The position numbers and the translations under genes were made by a program. A stretch of DNA of 27,991 nucleotides from Syntrophaceae bacterium UBA5761. Lineage in GTDB: Bacteria > Desulfobacterota > Syntrophia > Syntrophales > UBA4778. The notes under the pieces were generated by a model. The model worked only from the letters and a program-made list of their open reading frames with translations, did not search any database and was not told where the DNA came from. Each line of letters begins with the position of its first letter. Position 1 is the stretch's first letter. The stretch covers positions 1 through 27,991 of the forward strand of contig DIEZ01000016.1 of the NCBI GenBank assembly GCA_002418885.1, written 5' to 3'. Shown here in pieces: positions 16,164 through 24,296 of this stretch.

Positions 16164-17330
16164 ATGAAGGGCATTTCCATACTGGGGTCGACCGGGTCTA
16201 TAGGCGTGAGCGCCCTCGAAGTTGTACGGCGGAACCCCTCGCGGTTCCGGGTTCTCGGACTCGCCGCGGGCCGGAACGTCGAGCTCCTTTCGCGACAGGT
16301 CAAGGAATTCAGGCCGATGTTCGTTTCCCTTTTAGATCGGCAAACGGCGGCGGAATTCGAAAAATTGGTCGAAGCCCCTTCGACCGTCGTTCTGTGGGGA
16401 GAGGACGGGTACAGGACCGCCGCCACGATCGAAGGGGTCGAAACGGTCCTTTCAGCGATGGTGGGGGCCGCCGGGTTATTGCCGACGTTATGCGCGATCG
16501 AGTCAGGGAAGGACGTGGCGCTCGCGAACAAAGAAACTCTCGTCATGGCTGGGGGTCTCGTCATGGAAAAGGCCTCACGAAAGGGCGTGCGGATACTCCC
16601 TGTGGACAGCGAGCACAGCGCCATCTTTCAGTGCCTTGAGGGACAGCGCAGGGAATACGTGAAGAGGATCGTCCTGACGGCGTCGGGAGGGCCCTTCAGG
16701 CTGTTGCCGCCTGAAAAGATGGCGGAAGTGTCGGTGGAAGAAGCTCTGAGACACCCAAACTGGAAGATGGGGAAAAAAATAACGGTCGACTCGGCAACGA
16801 TGATGAACAAGGGGCTCGAAGTCATCGAGGCCCAATGGTTGTTCGGCGTCGACGTCGACAGGGTCCACGTCGTCGTACACCCGCAGAGCATCGTCCACTC
16901 TATGGTCGAATTCTGCGACGGTTCGGTAATCGCCCAACTCGGAGTGCCCGACATGAAAGGGCCGATAGCCTACGCCCTTTCGCACCCAGAAAGACTCGAA
17001 AGGGAGGAAGGGTTCCTCGATTTCTATGCAGTCGGCAGTCTCGACTTCGCGGCACCGGACATGGGTCGGTTTCCCTGCCTGAGACTCGCCTATGAAGCGG
17101 GCCGAAAAGGTGGTACAATGCCCGCTATCATGAATGCTGCCAATGAGGTCGCCGTCGAGGCCTTCCTCGGCGGGAAGATAGGATTCATGGACATCGCGGA
17201 GGTTATCGAAAGGACTATGCAGGGCTTGGAGAGCAGCGAGGCGGGCTCGGTCGAGGACATCCTGGACGCGGACGGGAGGGCGAGAAAATTTGCGGCGGCT
17301 TACATTGAGGGGGCGGCGAGACCGACATGA
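16164..17330 (+). CDS. dxr: 1-deoxy-D-xylulose 5-phosphate reductoisomerase
   Basis: Second step of the MEP isoprenoid pathway: NADPH-dependent rearrangement and reduction of DXP to MEP. It is 388 aa, the normal length. The NADPH fold has GSTGSIG (8-14). ALANKETLVMAGG (119-131) precedes the metal site PVDSEHSAIFQ, giving Asp148 and Glu150. LTASGGPFR, the flexible active-site loop around HPNWKMGKKITVDSATMMNKGLE, and HPQSIVHSMVEF follow. GAGG (16158-16161 region) precedes the ATG. The TGA overlaps the rseP ATG by four bases. It supplies the same pathway as ispG at 24297. Confidence 0.97.
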   Translation: MKGISILGSTGSIGVSALEVVRRNPSRFRVLGLAAGRNVELLSRQVKEFRPMFVSLLDRQTAAEFEKLVEAPSTVVLWGEDGYRTAATIEGVETVLSAMVGAAGLLPTLCAIESGKDVALANKETLVMAGGLVMEKASRKGVRILPVDSEHSAIFQCLEGQRREYVKRIVLTASGGPFRLLPPEKMAEVSVEEALRHPNWKMGKKITVDSATMMNKGLEVIEAQWLFGVDVDRVHVVVHPQSIVHSMVEFCDGSVIAQLGVPDMKGPIAYALSHPERLEREEGFLDFYAVGSLDFAAPDMGRFPCLRLAYEAGRKGGTMPAIMNAANEVAVEAFLGGKIGFMDIAEVIERTMQGLESSEAGSVEDILDADGRARKFAAAYIEGAARPT

Positions 17331-18391
17331 TCGGCATCAACATAATTTCGGTCACCATTCTCCTGGGCATCCTTATCTTCGTCCATGAACTCGGCCACTT
17401 CCTGGCGGCAAAGATGTTCGGGGTCGGGGTCTTGAAATTTTCTCTCGGCTTCGGCAAAAGGCTCGTCGGAAAGAAGGTGGGCGAGACGGAATACATGATT
17501 TCTCTGATACCGCTGGGAGGCTACGTCAAGCTGCTCGGGGAATCGGAAAACGATGTCATCGCCCCGGAAGACGAAAGGCGCTCCTTTCTGAAGCAGCACG
17601 TACTGAAACGCATCGGCATAGTTTCGGCGGGGCCTTTGTTCAACTTTCTTTTCGCCGTACTCCTCCTGGCCGCTTTGAACATGGTCGGCATTCCGACCCC
17701 CTCGTCCGACATAGGCGATGTGCAGGGTGGTTCGGCGGCCGAAAAGGCAGGTTTGAAGCCGGGTGACCGTATTCTGGCGATCGACGGAAGAGAAACCGCC
17801 ACCTGGGGCGATGTAGCCAAGATAATCGAGAAAAGTCAGGGCAGGGCTGTCACGGTGCGCTATCTGAGGGGTAACGAAGAAGGGGAAACAACGGTTCAGC
17901 CGCAGCTTACCATGGCGAAGAACATCTTCGGAGAGGATGTGGAGGCTTACAAGATCGGAATCATCGGCTCGTCGAACGTAGTCGTAAGAAGCCTCAATCC
18001 CCTGGCGGCCCTGTGGGCGGGTACGGGTCAAACATGGGCTATAACAGAGCTGACCGCCCTCAGCGTGGTCAAGCTGATCCAGGGCGCAATATCTCCCTCG
18101 ACCCTCGGCGGGCCGATCCTGATCGCCCAGATGGCCGGTGCCCAGGTCAAAAAGGGGGTCATGCCCTTTGTTTTCTTCATGGCGATCCTGAGCGTGAACC
18201 TGGGGGTCCTCAACCTTTTGCCTATCCCGATTCTCGACGGCGGGCATCTGCTTTTTTTCTTGATCGAATTGGTATCCGGCAAGGAAATCAGTGTCAAATG
18301 GCGAGAATGGGCCCAACAGGTCGGTTTTGCCATCCTGATTCTCCTCATGCTCTTCGTCTTCTACAATGATATCATGAGAATATTCAGTTGA
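17327..18391 (+). CDS. rseP: Site-2 protease RseP (intramembrane zinc metalloprotease)
   Basis: Intramembrane protease that cuts anti-sigma factors and leftover signal peptides. It is 354 aa. The zinc site HELGH (20-24) sits in the first membrane segment, with the third ligand Asp304 in LLPIPILDGGHL near the C-terminus. Only one PDZ domain is seen (about 125-195), so this is the shorter form of about 350 aa; E. coli RseP has two PDZ domains and about 450 aa. Membrane segments lie at about 3-19, 98-120, 278-299 and 330-347. It overlaps dxr by four bases and is followed twelve bases later by tsaB. No rseA or rpoE is visible nearby. Confidence 0.96.
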   Translation: MIGINIISVTILLGILIFVHELGHFLAAKMFGVGVLKFSLGFGKRLVGKKVGETEYMISLIPLGGYVKLLGESENDVIAPEDERRSFLKQHVLKRIGIVSAGPLFNFLFAVLLLAALNMVGIPTPSSDIGDVQGGSAAEKAGLKPGDRILAIDGRETATWGDVAKIIEKSQGRAVTVRYLRGNEEGETTVQPQLTMAKNIFGEDVEAYKIGIIGSSNVVVRSLNPLAALWAGTGQTWAITELTALSVVKLIQGAISPSTLGGPILIAQMAGAQVKKGVMPFVFFMAILSVNLGVLNLLPIPILDGGHLLFFLIELVSGKEISVKWREWAQQVGFAILILLMLFVFYNDIMRIFS

Positions 18392-18403
18392 TGAGTAGAT
18401 GCG

Positions 18404-19108
18404 ATGCTGACCCTGGCCGTTGACACTTCGTCCGCCACCGAAAGCGTGGCCTTATTGGCAGACAGGGAGATACTCGTTGAAAGGACGGTCAGGGTACTGA
18501 CCAATCACGCGGCGTCTCTGATCCCTTCCATAGACAGTATACTGTCGGCATGCGGAGTGAAAATCTCCGACATCGACCTCTATGCGCTGACCGTCGGTCC
18601 CGGTTCGTTCACCGGCCTGCGTATCGCCGCAAGCACGATAAAAGGGCTCGCATTTTCTTCCGGGAAACCGATGGTGGGCGTCTCTACCCTGGAGGCCCTC
18701 GCCTGCAACGCCGCACCGACGCCCCATCCTGTCTGTCCCTTGATGGATGCGAGGAGAAAAGAAGTCTACGCCGCCCTTTACCGGATTCGCGATAGCGGCT
18801 ACCCCGAGCGGATACAGGCCGACCAGGTCGCGAGCCCGGAAAAGTTCATCGCAAACACCCCCGAAAGGACGCTTTTCCTTGGAGAAGGCGCCCGAAAGTA
18901 TTCCCACGTTATCGCCGACATGAACCCCTCGGGTGTCGTTTTCGATAAACCGGGAAGCGAATCCGTCAGGGCGGCGAACGTCGGTTTGCTCGGGGTGGAC
19001 CTGTACTCTAAGGGGCAAACGTTGGACCTCATCACTTTTTCGCCCGCCTATCTGCGGTTGCCCCAGGCCGAGGAGAATAAGGCGGGAAGAAGTCCGCAAC
19101 ATACGTAG
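18404..19108 (+). CDS. tsaB: tRNA threonylcarbamoyladenosine biosynthesis protein TsaB
   Basis: Partner of TsaD and TsaE in making t6A at position 37 of ANN-decoding tRNAs. It is 234 aa with an ASKHA fold: LAVDTSSATESVAL at the N-terminus, then a stretch resembling ALTVGPGSFTGLRIAAST (about 62-79), the hallmark of TsaB. It lacks the metal-binding HxxxH of TsaD, as expected for TsaB. It is the last gene of the uppS-to-tsaB group; the next gene has its own promoter. Confidence 0.93.
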   Translation: MLTLAVDTSSATESVALLADREILVERTVRVLTNHAASLIPSIDSILSACGVKISDIDLYALTVGPGSFTGLRIAASTIKGLAFSSGKPMVGVSTLEALACNAAPTPHPVCPLMDARRKEVYAALYRIRDSGYPERIQADQVASPEKFIANTPERTLFLGEGARKYSHVIADMNPSGVVFDKPGSESVRAANVGLLGVDLYSKGQTLDLITFSPAYLRLPQAEENKAGRSPQHT

Positions 19109-19145
19109 AAAGCCATAAAACTTCATATCTTATGAACGCTTGAGG

Positions 19146-19174
19146 TTGACAATCGGACGTATATCGAATATAAG
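19146..19174 (+). promoter_or_regulatory. Sigma70-type promoter upstream of the DUF465-psd-pssA group
   Basis: TTGACA (19146-19151), a 17-base spacer, then TATAAG (19169-19174). Hexamers and spacing are identical to the carboxylase promoter at 1847-1875. Transcription would start near 19181, leaving a leader of under 20 bases that is mostly the ribosome binding site. Confidence 0.75.
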
Positions 19175-19198
19175 TCGAAACATGCAGGAGGATGGGGT

Positions 19199-19423
19199 AT
19201 GGAAAAAAGTGACGAGACCTTGATCGCTCGATATGTCGATAGGGACGAAGAACTCAGAAAGTACGTCGATGAGCACAGAAGATACGAGGAGGCGCTGGAA
19301 GCCTTCAATAAGAGGGTCTATCTGACGCCGGAAGAAGAATTCGAAAAGAAAAAGATCCAGAAATTGAAACTCCAGGGAAAGGACAGGATTCAACACATCC
19401 TCGCCCGGTACCGCGAAAGATAG
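19199..19423 (+). CDS. Small DUF465 / YdcH-like helical protein
   Basis: 74 aa, highly charged and almost entirely helical. The pattern DEELRKYVDEHRRYEEALE, then YLTPEEEFEKKKIQKLKLQG, then KDRIQ matches the DUF465 (YdcH, SlyX-like) family: a helical hairpin whose second half ends in a KL-x-x-KDRI motif. No function is established for the family. AGGAGG (19186-19191) lies seven bases before the ATG, and a near-consensus promoter lies just upstream, so expression should be strong. psd follows 24 bases later, suggesting co-transcription with phosphatidylethanolamine synthesis, though no functional link is implied by the sequence itself. Confidence 0.85.
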   Translation: MEKSDETLIARYVDRDEELRKYVDEHRRYEEALEAFNKRVYLTPEEEFEKKKIQKLKLQGKDRIQHILARYRER

Positions 19424-19447
19424 ACGGTCGCCGCCGCATGGCCTTTT

Positions 19448-20092
19448 ATGAATCGTAAAGACAGCATGATCGTCGGGGAAGGTTACCCGTTCATCGTTCC
19501 TCCGGCAGCACTGGCCGTCGTTTTTGCCTATACGGGCCTTTTCTGGCTTACCACCCTGTGTTCTGTGCTCACCCTGTTTGTTGTCTGGTTTTTCCGGAAT
19601 CCCGAGAGGGTAGCGCCTTCCGGCAAAGGCATTTTCGTTTCTCCGGCGGACGGAAGGGTGCTGAAGGTCGAGGAGGTGCCTCGGGGGGAGAACCTCACCG
19701 GCCCGTTCCGGAAGGTCAGCATTTTCATGAATGTTTTCGATGTCCACGTCAATCGGGCGCCATGTTCCGGTACGGTGTCGGCAATCCATTACCACAAGGG
19801 GAGGTTCCTTTCAGCCAACCTGGACAAGGCATCCGAGTTGAACGAAAAGAACTCGGTCGTCATCAGGACGGAAAATGGTGAAGACATATTGGTCTCCCAG
19901 ATCGCCGGGTTGATAGCCCGACGGATCGTGTGCTGGGTCGAGGAAGGGATTCATGTCGAAAGAGGAGATAGAATAGGGATGATCCGTTTCGGTTCGAGGG
20001 TCGAGGTCTTTCTCCCACGAGACGCGAAGGTCTCCGTCGAGGCGGGCACCAGGGTGAAGGCCGGTGAAACTATAATAGGATGGCTGAGATGA
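19448..20092 (+). CDS. psd: Phosphatidylserine decarboxylase proenzyme (short, archaeal-type)
   Basis: Pyruvoyl enzyme that turns phosphatidylserine into phosphatidylethanolamine at the inner membrane. It is 214 aa, the short form related to archaeal proteins rather than the roughly 300-aa E. coli Psd. One or two membrane segments occupy about 14-48. FFRNPER, SPADGRV and FMNVFDVHVNRAP (93-105) are the conserved core. The self-cleavage site is RFGSRVE with Gly182-Ser183; Ser183 becomes the pyruvoyl group of the alpha chain. Its 3' end overlaps the pssA start by 13 bases, as expected for genes of consecutive steps. Confidence 0.96.
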   Translation: MNRKDSMIVGEGYPFIVPPAALAVVFAYTGLFWLTTLCSVLTLFVVWFFRNPERVAPSGKGIFVSPADGRVLKVEEVPRGENLTGPFRKVSIFMNVFDVHVNRAPCSGTVSAIHYHKGRFLSANLDKASELNEKNSVVIRTENGEDILVSQIAGLIARRIVCWVEEGIHVERGDRIGMIRFGSRVEVFLPRDAKVSVEAGTRVKAGETIIGWLR

Positions 20093-20907
20093 AAAGCAGG
20101 CAACGGTTTTCGGCCGGGATGAGGGGCAGGAAACGTTTCAACCGTGACAGGATGAAAAAAGGCATATACGTGCTGCCCAATCTGTTCACCACGGCATCGC
20201 TTTTGGCCGGGTTCTACTCGATTGTGATGGCCATGTACGGAAAGTTTACCAGTGCCTCCGCGGCCATTTTGATCGCCTGGGTCCTGGACGGATTAGACGG
20301 AAGAATGGCAAGGCTGACCAACACGACCAGCAAATTCGGTGCCGAGTATGATTCCCTCGCAGACCTGGTTGCCTTCGGCGTCGCCCCCGCTATCCTCGTT
20401 TACGTGTGGTCCTTGTCCCCTTACGGGAAGTGGGGCTGGATGGCGGCCTTCCTTTTTGTTGTCTGTGGGGCGCTGAGGCTCGCCAGGTTCAACGTCCAGG
20501 TAAACATCATCGACAAGAAGCTCTTCAACGGCCTGCCGATTCCCGCGGCCGCTGTCGTCGTGGCTTCGACGGTCATACTGTTCCACCACCTGGGGGTCGA
20601 AGGTCGGTTCAACCACATAGGAATCCTCTTTGCTGTGGCGGCCGTGTCATTGCTGATGGTGAGCAGCGTCAAGTATTACAGCTTCAAGGACTTGAATTAC
20701 TTCACCAGGAAGCCTTTCATCTCCTTTGTCTTGATAGTCCTGATCATGATGATCGTGATAGCGGAGCCGCAGATCACGATCTTTACTTTTTCTCTCGGTT
20801 ACAGTCTTTCCGGGCCTGCCTGGCTCGTTCTGAGGTTGGTCAGGCGGAAGGGCGGTTCCATTGTGAAGGAGGAAGTCAAAGATATTGAGGCGGGTGCCAA
20901 AAGTTAG
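20080..20907 (+). CDS. pssA: CDP-diacylglycerol-serine O-phosphatidyltransferase
   Basis: Integral membrane enzyme that joins serine to CDP-diacylglycerol to give phosphatidylserine, the Psd substrate. It is 275 aa with about seven or eight membrane segments. The CDP-alcohol phosphatidyltransferase motif is complete: Asp73-Gly74-X2-Ala77-Arg78-X8-Gly87-X3-Asp91-X3-Asp95. The first 28 residues are very basic (Arg/Lys-rich). Two starts are possible, ATG 20080 and ATG 20089; the second sits better relative to AGGATGG. It overlaps psd by 13 or 4 bases. Confidence 0.95.
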   Translation: MAEMKSRQRFSAGMRGRKRFNRDRMKKGIYVLPNLFTTASLLAGFYSIVMAMYGKFTSASAAILIAWVLDGLDGRMARLTNTTSKFGAEYDSLADLVAFGVAPAILVYVWSLSPYGKWGWMAAFLFVVCGALRLARFNVQVNIIDKKLFNGLPIPAAAVVVASTVILFHHLGVEGRFNHIGILFAVAAVSLLMVSSVKYYSFKDLNYFTRKPFISFVLIVLIMMIVIAEPQITIFTFSLGYSLSGPAWLVLRLVRRKGGSIVKEEVKDIEAGAKS

Positions 20908-20942
20908 CGTAAAGTTAAATCGGAAAGGGTAATGAGTTTACT

Positions 20943-21962
20943 ATGAGAAACTATCATGTCGCCGTCGTCGGCGCGACCGGTGCAGTGGGTAATGAAATGA
21001 TCGGCGTCCTGGAGGAGCGCAACTTTCCCGTGGGAAAGTTGACTCTGTTGGCGTCGGAACGGTCCATCGGCAAGAGACTCGAGTTCCGGGGCGAGTCATA
21101 CCCTGTCCAGGTCCTCAAAGAAGATTCCTTCAAGGGCGTCGAGATAGGGCTCTTTTCCGCCGGGGGCGGGATAAGTCAGAAATTTGCACCGATAGCGGCC
21201 GAGGCTGGTTGCGTGGTCATCGACAACACCAGCGCCTTCCGGATGGACCCGGAAGTCCCCCTGGTCGTCCCGGAGGTTAATCCGACGGACATCGGCGATT
21301 ACAGGAAGAAAGGGATCATCGCAAACCCCAATTGCTCGACGATCCAGATGGTCGTCGTCTTGAAGCCTATCCACGACAGGGCCAGGATCAGGAGGGTAGT
21401 CGTCTCGACATACCAGGCGGTGTCTGGAACAGGGAAAAAGGCGATGCAGGAGCTGGAAGACCAGACGCGCAACATTCTCAACTTCCGGGAACCGGAGATA
21501 AGGGTCTATCCCCACCAGATAGCTTTCAATTGCCTCCCCCATATCGACATCTTCCTGGAAAACGGCTACACCCGCGAAGAGATGAAGATGGTGAACGAAA
21601 CCAAGAAGATCATGGGAGACTATACGATAGCAGTGACGGCGACGACGGTCAGGGTCCCCGTTTTCCGGGGCCACTCGGAGTCTGTCAACGTCGAAACGGA
21701 GAGGAAGATAACCGTCCGGGAGGTGCGGGGGTTGATGGAAAAGGCTCCGGGGGTCAAACTTGTGGATAACCCCGCCGGAAACGTCTATCCGCTTGCCATC
21801 GACGCGGCGGGGAAAGACGAGACCTTCGTGGGTAGGATAAGGGAGGATGAATCGATACCCAACGGCATCAACCTCTGGGTCGTATCGGACAACCTGAGAA
21901 AAGGTGCGGCCCTCAACGCGGTGCAGATAGCCGAGGTCCTGGCAAGGGACTACTTGAGATAG
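20943..21962 (+). CDS. asd: Aspartate-semialdehyde dehydrogenase
   Basis: NADPH-dependent reduction of aspartyl phosphate to aspartate semialdehyde, the branch point to lysine, diaminopimelate, methionine and threonine. It is 339 aa. The nucleotide-binding loop is GATGAVG (10-16). SAGGGISQKFAP, DNTSAFRMD (94-102) and the catalytic Cys131 in NPNCSTIQ follow; YQAVSGTGKKAM and the C-terminal GHSESVNVE and NGINLWVVSDNLRKGAALNAVQIAE are conserved. It lies 35 bases after pssA, and GGAAAGGG precedes the start at 12-base spacing. It provides diaminopimelate for peptidoglycan. Confidence 0.97.
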   Translation: MRNYHVAVVGATGAVGNEMIGVLEERNFPVGKLTLLASERSIGKRLEFRGESYPVQVLKEDSFKGVEIGLFSAGGGISQKFAPIAAEAGCVVIDNTSAFRMDPEVPLVVPEVNPTDIGDYRKKGIIANPNCSTIQMVVVLKPIHDRARIRRVVVSTYQAVSGTGKKAMQELEDQTRNILNFREPEIRVYPHQIAFNCLPHIDIFLENGYTREEMKMVNETKKIMGDYTIAVTATTVRVPVFRGHSESVNVETERKITVREVRGLMEKAPGVKLVDNPAGNVYPLAIDAAGKDETFVGRIREDESIPNGINLWVVSDNLRKGAALNAVQIAEVLARDYLR

Positions 21963-21989
21963 GGTGAACGGCCGTCCAAGGAAGTCAGG

Positions 21990-22667
21990 ATGAGAGTCAT
22001 CGGGGGCAGTGCGAAGGGGCATCGGCTCGCGAAACCGCCCAGCGTCGTCCTCAGACCGACGGCGGACGCGGTCAAAGAGGCGCTATTCAACATACTTGCC
22101 GATGTGACCGGCAAGAGGTTCCTCGACCTCTTCGCCGGCGCGGGGGGCGTCGGGATAGAGGCGGCAAGCAGGGGCGCCGCAAAGGTAGTCTTTGTCGACA
22201 AAAACCGCAGGTGTACCGAGACTGTCTTCCGGAACCTCCGAAGATGCGGGATAGATGAGGGCCATGAATGCCTGGCCATGGAGGTCGGTAGGGCACTCAG
22301 GCTGCTCTCACACAAGGAAGAGCAGTTCGACGTCGTTTTTCTCGACCCGCCTTACGAAGAGGGATTGGTCGAGAAAACTCTCCAGGACATCGTTCGATCG
22401 AACATCCTCAGCGACGACGGTTGTGTAGCGATTCAGCATTCTGTCAGGGAGCCTGTCGAAGAGAAGGCGGGCGTGCTGATTTTGGAAAGAGAAAGAAGAT
22501 ACGGCGATACGGTATTAACCTTTATGAAATTCGAGCAGAGAAGGTGCGTCCATGGAAAGAGTTGCGGTCTATCCCGGTTCGTTCGACCCCATAACGAACG
22601 GCCATCTGGACATCATCAGGAGGGGGTTGAAGTTTTTCGACAAGATGATCGTCCTTGTCGCCTATAA
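21990..22667 (+). CDS. rsmD: 16S rRNA (guanine966-N2)-methyltransferase RsmD, with extended C-terminus
   Basis: Rossmann-fold SAM-dependent methyltransferase acting on G966 of 16S rRNA; 225 aa as open. Family marks are RVIGGSAKGHRL at the N-terminus, RPTADAVKEALFNIL (22-36), the SAM motif DLFAGAGGVGIEAASRGA (46-63), and DPPYEEG with the catalytic DPPY at 119-122. Typical RsmD ends near YGDTVLTFMKFE (171-182). Here the frame runs another 43 residues, a His/Arg/Pro-rich tail overlapping the coaD gene by 116 bases. That tail is probably a consequence of a lost stop codon rather than a conserved domain. rsmD next to coaD is a common bacterial pairing. Confidence 0.93.
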   Translation: MRVIGGSAKGHRLAKPPSVVLRPTADAVKEALFNILADVTGKRFLDLFAGAGGVGIEAASRGAAKVVFVDKNRRCTETVFRNLRRCGIDEGHECLAMEVGRALRLLSHKEEQFDVVFLDPPYEEGLVEKTLQDIVRSNILSDDGCVAIQHSVREPVEEKAGVLILERERRYGDTVLTFMKFEQRRCVHGKSCGLSRFVRPHNERPSGHHQEGVEVFRQDDRPCRL

Positions 22668-23064
22668 CCCGAGCAAGGCAGGTCTCTTCACCGTCGAAGA
22701 GAGGATCGCCTTCATAAAGACCGTGATCGGTGACGAACCAAGGGTCACTGTCGACAGCTCGGCTGGCCTTCTAGTGGAGTACGTGAAGCAGTGCAAGGCT
22801 AATGTGGTCCTGAGGGGACTCAGGGCCCTTTCCGATTTCGAGTACGAGTTCCAGATGGCGTTGATGAACCGCAGGCTCAACCGGGAAGTAGAGACTGTCT
22901 TCCTGATGGCGGGGTTCAAGTGGTTCTACACGAGTTCAAACCTTATCAAAGAAGCGGCGAGTCATGGCGGGTCCGTCCGGGGACTCGTGCCGGACATCGT
23001 CCTTCGCAGCCTCGAAAAAAAATATGGAAGAAAGCTGAATAACAACGAAGGGGAAAAACGGTGA
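22552..23064 (+). CDS. coaD: Phosphopantetheine adenylyltransferase
   Basis: Penultimate step of coenzyme A synthesis: ATP plus 4'-phosphopantetheine to dephospho-CoA. It is 170 aa, close to the usual 160. The nucleotidyltransferase motif GSFDPITNGH (9-18) holds the TxGH signature. LRGLRALSDFEYEFQMALMN and TSSNLIKEAASHGGSVRGLVP, with the ISSTxIR-equivalent TSSNLIK, are diagnostic. The ATG at 22552 begins the conserved MERVAVYPGSF and lies inside the rsmD reading frame in a different phase. Its stop overlaps the start of the aminotransferase gene. Confidence 0.97.
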   Translation: MERVAVYPGSFDPITNGHLDIIRRGLKFFDKMIVLVAYNPSKAGLFTVEERIAFIKTVIGDEPRVTVDSSAGLLVEYVKQCKANVVLRGLRALSDFEYEFQMALMNRRLNREVETVFLMAGFKWFYTSSNLIKEAASHGGSVRGLVPDIVLRSLEKKYGRKLNNNEGEKR

Positions 23065-24251
23065 TGAGGCTCTCAGAAAGGGTAAAGAGGATAAAGCCGT
23101 CTCCGACGCTGGCGATCACGGCGAAGGCGCAGTCCATGCGGGCGGCCGGTAGAAACATCATAAACTTCGGCGCCGGGGAACCCGATTTCGACACCCCCGA
23201 CCATATAAAGAAGGCGGCGATCTTGGCCATAGAAGCGGGGTTCACGAAGTATACGCCGGTGGGCGGAATCGAAGAACTCAAAGATGCCGTCGTCGCCAAA
23301 CTCAAGCGCGACAACGGCCTCGAATACGGGCGGTCCAACGTCTTCGTGTCCTGCGGGGCGAAGCACACGCTCTTCAACCTTGCCCAAGTCCTCTTCGAGG
23401 CCGGCGACGAGGTAATCATCCCAGCGCCTTATTGGGTTTCCTATCCCGACATCGTCGTCCTATCGGGCGCGACTCCGGTGGTCGTCTCCACGACTGATGA
23501 AGACGGCTTCAAGCTGAAGGCCGACGACCTGGCACGAGCGGTCACAAGCAAAACAAAGGCCGTAATCATCAACAGCCCCTCGAACCCTACCGGGATGGCC
23601 TATTCGGAGGCCGATTTAAAGGCCCTTGCCGAGGTAGTCCTGGAAAAGGACCTGACCGTCATCTCCGACGACATCTACGAGAAGATCGCCTACGAAGGCT
23701 TCCGGTTCATAAACATCGCCATGACCGGCAAAGAGATAAAGGACAGGACGATCGTGGTGAACGGGGTGTCGAAGACCTACTCCATGACGGGATGGCGGAT
23801 AGGCTATGCGGCGGGACCGCAGGACGTCATATCGGCAGCCACCGATTATCAGAGCCAGAACACGTCGAACCCCACCTCCATCTCCCAGAAGGCCGCCGTG
23901 GCCGCCCTCAATGGGGACCAGACCCCGGTAGCGAAGATGGTGAAAGAGTTCCAGAAAAGGCGGGATTACACAGTCGACGCCCTGAATGGAATAAAGGGGG
24001 TCCGGTGTATGAAGCCCCAGGGTGCCTTCTATGCCTTCCCGAACACCGCCGGCCTGTATGGGAAGTCCTTCAAGGGAAGACGGGTAGACGGCTCGGTCGG
24101 CCTTGCAGCCTATCTGCTCGACGAGGCCGAGGTGGCCGTCGTCCCCGGAGACCCCTTCGGCAACGACGACCATATCCGACTGTCTTTTGCGACCTCGATG
24201 AAGAACATAGAAGAGGGATTGAAGAGGATAAGGCAAGCCCTCGAAGGTTGA
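23064..24251 (+). CDS. Class I/II pyridoxal-phosphate aminotransferase (aspartate aminotransferase, subgroup I-gamma type)
   Basis: PLP-dependent transaminase, 395 aa from the ATG at 23064 (a GTG at 23061 adds one residue). The lysine that binds PLP is Lys237 in GVSKTYSMTGWRIGYA. Other family marks are GAGEPDFDTPDHI, KYTPVGGIEELKDAV, PAPYWVSYPDIV, NSPSNPTG and SDDIYEKI, and the C-terminal RLSFATS with the substrate-carboxylate Arg. The pattern is that of the thermophile-type aspartate (and sometimes prephenate) aminotransferases. Substrate is inferred. GAAGGGG (23048-23054 region) serves as ribosome binding site inside coaD's end. Being near asd is suggestive of aspartate-family metabolism, not proof. 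Confidence 0.92.
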   Translation: MRLSERVKRIKPSPTLAITAKAQSMRAAGRNIINFGAGEPDFDTPDHIKKAAILAIEAGFTKYTPVGGIEELKDAVVAKLKRDNGLEYGRSNVFVSCGAKHTLFNLAQVLFEAGDEVIIPAPYWVSYPDIVVLSGATPVVVSTTDEDGFKLKADDLARAVTSKTKAVIINSPSNPTGMAYSEADLKALAEVVLEKDLTVISDDIYEKIAYEGFRFINIAMTGKEIKDRTIVVNGVSKTYSMTGWRIGYAAGPQDVISAATDYQSQNTSNPTSISQKAAVAALNGDQTPVAKMVKEFQKRRDYTVDALNGIKGVRCMKPQGAFYAFPNTAGLYGKSFKGRRVDGSVGLAAYLLDEAEVAVVPGDPFGNDDHIRLSFATSMKNIEEGLKRIRQALEG

Positions 24252-24296
24252 GGGCGGTCGCAACGACAGCGAAGGGAAAACAAAGGGTATTGTGTT

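Noticed and set aside
19109..19140. Terminator after tsaB
   Set aside because: Only a five-base inverted repeat (CATAA, TTATG) with no T-run is visible.
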